Below, one piece after another: positions 14,209-18,683 of a DNA stretch of 18,683 bases; within the stretch, counting starts at the first letter, position 1, and each line of letters begins with the position of its first letter. The translations under genes were made by a program, and so were the position numbers. Origin of the DNA: CALMEC01 sp964393105 (GTDB taxonomy: Bacteria > Actinomycetota > Thermoleophilia > Miltoncostaeales > Miltoncostaeaceae); NCBI GenBank assembly GCA_964393105.1, contig CAYMSM010000055.1, positions 1 to 18,683 on the forward strand, given 5' to 3'. The notes under the pieces were generated by a model. It did not search any database. It was not told where the DNA came from and saw only the letters and a list, made by a program, of their open reading frames with translations.

Positions 14209-14718
14209 TCACTTCCCGACCCCGAGCTCGGCGCCGAAGAGCTCCGGGACGCCCACGCTCGCGACGATGGTGCCGACGGGAGGCCCGGCGGACAGGACGG
14301 CGAGGTCTCCGTTGACCGTCTCGACCTCGACCCGGGCTCGGATGAACACGAGGGGCTTCGGATTGGTGTAGACCCACGTCCGTCCGTTGGCCTCGTAGAT
14401 GACCGAGGCGTAGGGGACGACCGTCTTCGTCTGCGTCACCGTTGTGGCGTTGGTCCCCGTCGTCGTGTTCGTGGCGCCGCTGGCGGCGGCCCCTGACACG
14501 GCGCGAACGCGCGTCGTCTTGATGCCGAGGCGTTCCGCCGCCCGCGACGTCAGTCGCACACGACTGAGGCTCGTCCCCTTCACCGGCTGGATCTGGGCGG
14601 CCTTGTTCGTGCTGGGGTTATCGGAGGCCTCCGACCCCGAGAAGAGAGCGAGCGCGCCGATCACCAGCAACGCGATGACGAGGAATGCGACGGGAATCCA
14701 TCGTGTGAGTTGGCGCAT
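14209..14718 (-). CDS. Miniature RND periplasmic adaptor (HlyD/CusB-like, lacking hairpin and lipoyl domains)
   Basis: The protein has 169 residues. Residues 7-26 form an N-terminal membrane anchor or signal (WIPVAFLVIALLVIGALALF). Then come a short segment LSRVRLTSRAAERLGIKTTRV (51-71), a low-complexity Thr/Ala/Gly/Asn linker (about 72-98), and a C-terminal domain with VVPYASVIYEANGRTWVYT (100-118) and VLSAGPPVGTIVASVGVPELFG (141-162). The two conserved blocks match the N-terminal barrel strand and the membrane-proximal domain of CusB-type adaptors. The lipoyl and alpha-hairpin domains that normally lie between them are absent. The start at 14718 is supported by GAGGAG six bases upstream. 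It lies 25 bases downstream of permease 1 in the same operon. The similarity is from motif recall, so a diverged unrelated lipoprotein-like protein remains possible. Confidence 0.72.
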   Translation of the reverse strand: MRQLTRWIPVAFLVIALLVIGALALFSGSEASDNPSTNKAAQIQPVKGTSLSRVRLTSRAAERLGIKTTRVRAVSGAAASGATNTTTGTNATTVTQTKTVVPYASVIYEANGRTWVYTNPKPLVFIRARVEVETVNGDLAVLSAGPPVGTIVASVGVPELFGAELGVGK

Positions 14719-14743
14719 GTGGTTCTCCTCGAACGTGGCGTGG

Positions 14744-17700
14744 TCAGCTCGACCTTGGGAATCGACGAAGCGGCGCGGGTTGGTTCCCGAAGCGCCCGTA
14801 GAGGGCGGGCACGACCAGCAGCGTGAGCAGCGTCGACGTGACGAGGCCGCCCAGGATGACGACGGCCATCGGGTGGAGGATCTCGAGCCCGGCGATGCTG
14901 CCGAGGACGACGAAGGGCAGGCTGGCAATCGCGATCGCCGCCGTGCTCGTGAGCGTCGGCAGGAGCCGCTCCCGGGCGCCGCGGGCAAGGAGACCCGGTC
15001 CGGATGGCTCGCCCTCCTCCCGCTCGAGACGCTGGTAGTGGGTGACGAGCAGAAGACTCTGGCGGGCGGCGAGGGCGTAGACGGCGAAGAAGCCGGCGAG
15101 GGCCCCGAGCGACAGGTCGCCTCCCGCGATGAGGGCCGCGATGAGCCCGCCCACTACGGACAGCGGGAGGGCAAGGAAGAGCAGCCCCGCGAGGAGCCAG
15201 CTCCCGATCGCCGCCTGCAGGAGCAGGAACACCCCGATCGCCGCGGCGATGGCCAGGATCAGCAGGCGGTTGCCGGCGGATCCGTCGTGGGCCTCGCCGA
15301 GCACCTCCGCGTGGTACTCCTGCGGGAAGGCCACGTCGGCGAGGCGCCGCTCCACGTCACGCCTGACGACGCCGAGGCCACGTCCGCTCACGCCGGCGCT
15401 GACGTCGATGCGCCGCGAGGCCGCCTCGCGCCGGATGACGGTCGGGCTGGGGGCGACCCGCACGTCGGCCACGTCGCCGAGGAGCACCTGCTCGCCGCTC
15501 GGCGTGTCGATCGGAAGCTGTCGGATGCTGCTCGGGCTGTGGCGCGTCCCGGGTGCCCCGACGACGATGACGTCGAAGACCTTCTGCTCCTCGAAGAGGC
15601 CGCCCACCACGACGCCCGACACGAGCGTGGCGGCGGTCCGGCGGACGTCGCCCGGCTTGATGCCGACGCGTCCGATCGCGGCGAGATCGGGCTCGATCTC
15701 GAAAGCCGGTTCGTCGACCTGCGCCTCCACCTGCGGATCGACGACGCCGTCGACGTCGGCCAGGAGCCGGCGCACCTCGTTCGCCTTCCGGCGGAGGACC
15801 GCCAGATCGGTACCGTAGATGCGCACGACGAGGGCCTCGTCCGCTCCGGTCAGCACGTCGATCACGCCACCGCCGGGGCTGCGCTGCGACCCGTCGTCGA
15901 TCGTCGCGATGTTCCGGATCGTCTCGGCGGAATAGGTCATGACCTCGCGCCGCAGCCCGGGGTAGCCGTCGATGGCCGCCCGCACGGCGCGGACGGTCGC
16001 GTCGTAGTCGGCGCCGTCGTCGATGGTCACCCAGAGCGCGCCGGAGTTGATACCGACGATCTGGTCGGCTCCGATCGCGCGCCCGACGTGGGCGCCGACG
16101 TTGCTGACGCCCTTGATCGAGTCCAGCTCCTGGCTGATCCGGGCGGAGATCCGGCTCATCTCGGCACGCGATGTGCCTGGCGCGCCCTCGAGGCTGACCA
16201 GGAGCTGTCGTTCCTTGAAGGACGGGAGCGACGGCTGCCCGAGTCCCGTCAACGCGACGAGGCCGCCCAGCGCGAGCACCCCTGCCGCGACGAACACCGC
16301 CCCCGGCGCGCGCGTGAGCCGCGAGAGCAACGCGTCGTACCGGGGCGTGAGCCACCGCCCGACCGGCGAATCGCCGCGCTGGCGCGGCGCGCGTCGCAGT
16401 AGGAGCAGGCTCAGCGCCGGGGTGACGGTGAGCGCGACCACCATCGCGGCCGCGACGGCGAGCAGGTACGAGAGGATGAGCGGCTCGAAGAAGGCGTCGG
16501 GGCGGCCGGCGAGGAAGAGGATCGGCGCAACGCTGAGGAGGATTATCAGGGTGGCGAAGACGAGGGGGCCGCGCACCTCGAGCGCGGATTCCAGCACCGT
16601 CGCGTCCGTCGACCGTTCGGCGCCGGCCTCGCGATCCTGGCGCAGGCGCCGCCAGGTGTTCTCGACACCGATCACCACCTCGTCGACGACGACGACCACG
16701 GCGAGGGCGAGTCCGGCCAGGGCGAGCGAGTTCAGCGACTCGCCGAGCAGGTGAAGCGCGAGCGCCGCGGTCACCAGCGACAGCACGATCGACACGAGGG
16801 CGACGGCGACGGCGCGCCACTGGAGCAGGAAGGCTGCGAGGATCAGGGTGAGGAGGACGGCGCTGATGATCACGGTGAGGGTGAGGTTGTCGATCGCCGT
16901 CTCGATGAAGGTCGCCGGGCGGAAGATGGTCGGGTCGACCGCGATGCCGGCAAGGCCGGGTTGCAACCCGTCGAGCGCCTCCTCCACCTTGCGCGACACC
17001 TCGAGCGTGTTCGCCCCGGGGAGCTTCTCCACGACCAGCAGCAGGCCGGGACCGTCGTCGATGACGGCGTCGCCGATGAGCGGCTGGTGGTCGGTCACGA
17101 CCCTGCTCACGTCTCCGAGCTGCAAGCCGCCCGCCTCGACGCCCTCGATCGGCACCCGGGCCAGACCCTCGGGCCGGGCGATGGGGAGGATGTGCTGGAC
17201 CTGGAGCCGCTGGTTGGGGCTCTCGATGAAGCCGCCGCCGCCCGGCGTCGACGCCTCGAGGAAGGACAGCGGCGAGACGAGCTGCGCGTTCCCCGCGGTC
17301 CGGAGGACCTGGCCCAGCGACACGCCGCGCGCGCGCAGCCGCTCCGGCTGGACCTGCACCTGCATCTGGAACTCGCGCTGACCCCAGATCGCGACGTTCG
17401 CCACGCCCGACACGCCGAGCAGCCGCGGCCTGATGGTCCAGCGGGCGAGCACCGACATGTCGATGAGCGAGACATCCCGCGAGGAGAGCCCCACCATCAT
17501 GATCCGGTTCGTCGATGACAGGGGCTGGAGCATCACCGGCGGCTTCGAGACGTTCGGCAGTATGTGGGCCCGGGTCAGGCGCTCCTGCACCAGCTGCCGC
17601 GCATCGAGCAGGTCGGTTCCCGGCTCGAAGGTCAGGACGACCGACGACAGCCCCGGCACCGACTCGGACCGGATCGTTTCGATGCCGGCGACGCCGTTGA

Positions 17701-17920
17701 GCAGGCCTTCCTCGAGTGGCACGGTGATCAGCTGCTCAACCTCCGGGGCGGAGAGGCCGAGCGCCTCCGTCTGGACCTCCACGTACGGGGGGGAGAACTC
17801 GGGGAGAACGTCGACCGGCGTGTCGCGAAGCTGCGCGATCCCGACGCCGAGGACGGCTGCTGCGACGAGCACGACGAGGACCCGGAACCTCAGGCTCGTC
17901 TCGACGGCCCAGCGCATCAT
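14744..17920 (-). CDS. RND efflux permease 1, heavy-metal (CusA/CzcA)-type, with altered proton-relay residues
   Basis: This 1058-residue protein is colinear with permease 2 over its whole length. It shares RDTPVDVLPEFSPPYVEVQT, GVANVAIWGQR, LVVEKLPGANTLEV, PTIFRPATFIETAIDNLTL and the C-terminal VVILGGLVTSTLL. TM1 is near 13-29, TM2-6 about 345-507, TM7 near 541-558 and TM8-12 about 885-1042. Several relay positions differ from permease 2: Asp413-Glu414 replaces Asp-Asp, ARQS (952-955) replaces ARNG, and Thr-Ser at 991-992 replaces Met-Thr. These changes are mostly conservative, so loss of transport is not proven. The start is MM at 17920/17917, with GGGGAG ten bases upstream of the first ATG. 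It is the first gene of the operon. A hetero-oligomer with permease 2, as in MdtBC, is an inference. Confidence 0.92.
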   Translation of the reverse strand: MMRWAVETSLRFRVLVVLVAAAVLGVGIAQLRDTPVDVLPEFSPPYVEVQTEALGLSAPEVEQLITVPLEEGLLNGVAGIETIRSESVPGLSSVVLTFEPGTDLLDARQLVQERLTRAHILPNVSKPPVMLQPLSSTNRIMMVGLSSRDVSLIDMSVLARWTIRPRLLGVSGVANVAIWGQREFQMQVQVQPERLRARGVSLGQVLRTAGNAQLVSPLSFLEASTPGGGGFIESPNQRLQVQHILPIARPEGLARVPIEGVEAGGLQLGDVSRVVTDHQPLIGDAVIDDGPGLLLVVEKLPGANTLEVSRKVEEALDGLQPGLAGIAVDPTIFRPATFIETAIDNLTLTVIISAVLLTLILAAFLLQWRAVAVALVSIVLSLVTAALALHLLGESLNSLALAGLALAVVVVVDEVVIGVENTWRRLRQDREAGAERSTDATVLESALEVRGPLVFATLIILLSVAPILFLAGRPDAFFEPLILSYLLAVAAAMVVALTVTPALSLLLLRRAPRQRGDSPVGRWLTPRYDALLSRLTRAPGAVFVAAGVLALGGLVALTGLGQPSLPSFKERQLLVSLEGAPGTSRAEMSRISARISQELDSIKGVSNVGAHVGRAIGADQIVGINSGALWVTIDDGADYDATVRAVRAAIDGYPGLRREVMTYSAETIRNIATIDDGSQRSPGGGVIDVLTGADEALVVRIYGTDLAVLRRKANEVRRLLADVDGVVDPQVEAQVDEPAFEIEPDLAAIGRVGIKPGDVRRTAATLVSGVVVGGLFEEQKVFDVIVVGAPGTRHSPSSIRQLPIDTPSGEQVLLGDVADVRVAPSPTVIRREAASRRIDVSAGVSGRGLGVVRRDVERRLADVAFPQEYHAEVLGEAHDGSAGNRLLILAIAAAIGVFLLLQAAIGSWLLAGLLFLALPLSVVGGLIAALIAGGDLSLGALAGFFAVYALAARQSLLLVTHYQRLEREEGEPSGPGLLARGARERLLPTLTSTAAIAIASLPFVVLGSIAGLEILHPMAVVILGGLVTSTLLTLLVVPALYGRFGNQPAPLRRFPRSS

Positions 17921-18016
17921 CGCGGTCGCACTCCCCGATCGTTGTCACTCAAGGTGAGAGGCATGTGCTCATACCTATGGCTTGGGTGCGGTTCGGGTTT
18001 GGGTGGGATGATGATT
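17921..18016 (-). promoter_or_regulatory. Upstream region and probable promoter of the RND operon
   Basis: These 96 bases lie between the permease 1 start and the palindrome at 18017-18034. Read on the minus strand, TAGGTAT (about 17972-17978) is a possible -10 box. It would place the palindrome centre near -57, a position suitable for an upstream activator. GGGGAG at 17931-17936 is the ribosome binding site. No clear -35 box was found. Confidence 0.3.
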
Positions 18017-18053
18017 GTTGGACTTTGGTCCAACGAACAACTGGACGATGGTC
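18017..18053. promoter_or_regulatory. DosR/DevR-like palindromic operator with a degenerate second copy
   Basis: GTTGGAC-TTTG-GTCCAAC (18017-18034) has perfect 7-bp arms. Its core GGACTTTGGTCC matches the GGACTTTnGTCC centre of the DosR/DevR response-regulator box recalled from mycobacteria, though the flanks differ. A second copy, TGGACGATGGTC (18042-18053), matches 10 of 12 bases of TGGACTTTGGTC (18019-18030), offset by 23 bp, about two helical turns. Tandem boxes are usual for this regulator. The site could serve the RND operon on the minus strand, or the plus-strand -10 box TAAGAT (18055-18060), from which it would centre near -42. The cognate regulator is not in the window. Confidence 0.5.
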
Positions 18054-18070
18054 TTAAGATCGTCCCGTGA

Positions 18071-18577
18071 AATTCGATTCAGGAGGCACATCTTGCAGCA
18101 ACGGCGGTACCCGCGCAACTGGTCAAAGGTTTAGTTTCTGGACTTTACTTGTCGAGCGGGGAGCTCGTCGCGAACCTGCGCACGACACCACTCGGTGTCA
18201 GCGAACAGGTGAGCATTTCGTTGGCCGGTGCTCAAGAGAAGCTCGTCCTCGCACGCCTGCCAGACGGAGGTTGGGGTCGACCCGTTGGCGGAACCCCTTC
18301 CACTCACATCCTCGAGCTTGAGATCCCGCGGTATCCCCAGACGGTCGAGAACGAGGCGTTCTGCATGCGGCTTGCGCGACGACGTCCGGCGCACGGGTCG
18401 GGTGACGGCGGGACGGATCGTCAACGAGGCCGCAGCGTGGGGTGGCCCCCGGCGCGCCCGTGATCTGGGACCGCCCTGCTCGAGCCCGTTCCCCGTGCCG
18501 TCGAACGCGCGACAGCGGATACTCCCGACGTTCCGGATCGACTCCTCGAGATCATCGGTCAAGAGCTCCAGGCGCGT
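18071..18577 (+). pseudogene. hipA: Decayed hipA (HipA-family Ser/Thr kinase toxin) remnant
   Basis: Three pieces of a HipA-like protein are readable. Piece one, open from about 18071 with clear similarity from 18149, has SGELVANLRTTPLGVSEQ, then SISLAGAQEKLVLARLPDGG, GRPVGGTPSTHIL and ENEAFCMRLAR (to 18379). These match the end of the N-terminal module and the start of the kinase domain. A short second piece in another frame, VTAGRIVNEAAAWGG (from 18402), is followed by a third back in the first frame, LLEPVPRAVERATADTPDVP and LLEIIGQELQAR (about 18473-18577), like the HipA C-terminus. The catalytic core, about 200 residues with the catalytic HxxDxHxxN-type and DFD motifs, is missing. A stop at 18461-18463 and two frameshifts confirm decay. 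No start codon with a full N-terminus and no hipB partner is present. Confidence 0.68.
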
Positions 18578-18626
18578 TCGGCCTCGTCCCAGTGGTCCGT
18601 CACGTGCTCGACGCGCGATGCTTCGC

Positions 18627-18632
18627 TACACT
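18627..18632 (+). promoter_or_regulatory. Possible -10 box for the gene at the right edge
   Basis: TACACT at 18627-18632 repeats the same -10 hexamer seen before ilvD. It lies 34 bases upstream of the ATG at 18667, which would give a leader of about 27 bases containing the ribosome binding site GAGGAG. No -35 box is recognised. Confidence 0.35.
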
Positions 18633-18666
18633 GCCGGGCTGCCAGTCACCCTCGAGGAGTTCACGA

Positions 18667-18683
18667 ATGTCGTCAGAGCACGT
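18667..18683 (+). CDS. Start of a further gene, cut by the right edge
   Basis: ATG at 18667 reads MSSEH before the window ends. The start is supported by GAGGAG (18654-18659) seven bases upstream, the strongest ribosome binding site in this area. An alternative frame-open ATG at 18618 (MLRYTAGLPVTLEEF) has no such site. The product cannot be identified from five codons. Confidence 0.5.

Noticed and set aside
14719..14988. 90-residue N-terminal extension of the adaptor, overlapping permease 1 out of frame
   Set aside because: GAGGAG six bases before the ATG at 14718 and the signal-anchor onset mark the true start. The extension is an out-of-frame reading of permease 1.
14444..16402. 652-codon plus-strand open frame
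   Set aside because: It is the antisense shadow of RND permease 1, with low-complexity charged composition.
18067..18321. GTG-started 84-codon frame on the plus strand
   Set aside because: The composition is Arg-rich with no hydrophobic core, and it is out of frame with the recognisable HipA-like sequence in the same bases.
1..18683. CRISPR arrays, rRNA, phage genes, intact transposases
   Set aside because: No direct-repeat arrays, rRNA-like sequence or transposase/integrase motifs were seen on either strand.

Overview
The window is a GC-rich bacterial chromosome segment with strong G/C preference at third codon positions. It probably comes from an actinobacterium. The class Thermoleophilia (Solirubrobacterales-like) fits the gene content, but that is a guess from gene style and not something the sequence proves. 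Long antisense reading frames are common, as expected at this GC content, and have been left out.

Left part (1-8097): a saccharopine dehydrogenase-family oxidoreductase runs off the left edge on the minus strand. A 199-bp element bounded by perfect 19-bp inverted repeats lies immediately upstream of its start codon. Next come a membrane-anchored GGDEF + HD-GYP protein (minus), an Hsp15-like S4 RNA-binding protein, a 44-residue single-span membrane protein and ilvD, dihydroxy-acid dehydratase (all plus). A Cache-GGDEF-EAL protein (minus) overlaps the end of ilvD tail to tail. Two complete bifunctional-type cyclic-di-GMP enzymes therefore bracket a small housekeeping cluster.

Middle (8273-10812): tRNA-Gln(UUG), glmU and prs lie head to tail on the plus strand, a conserved block supplying UDP-GlcNAc and PRPP.

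Right part (10987-17920): a minus-strand operon encodes RND permease 1, a 169-residue miniature periplasmic adaptor and RND permease 2. The two permeases are full-length, colinear paralogues of the heavy-metal (CusA/CzcA) type. The adaptor keeps only a signal anchor, a short barrel-type strand and a membrane-proximal domain. It has no room for the lipoyl and helical-hairpin domains that normally reach an outer-membrane channel. Permease 1 also differs at several proton-relay positions. This arrangement is the most unusual system in the window: possibly a hetero-oligomeric, outer-membrane-independent RND pump.

Right edge (17921-18683): upstream of the RND operon is an 18-bp palindrome with a DosR/DevR-like core and a degenerate second copy. 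It is followed by a decayed hipA toxin-kinase fragment that lacks its catalytic core, and by the first codons of a further gene.
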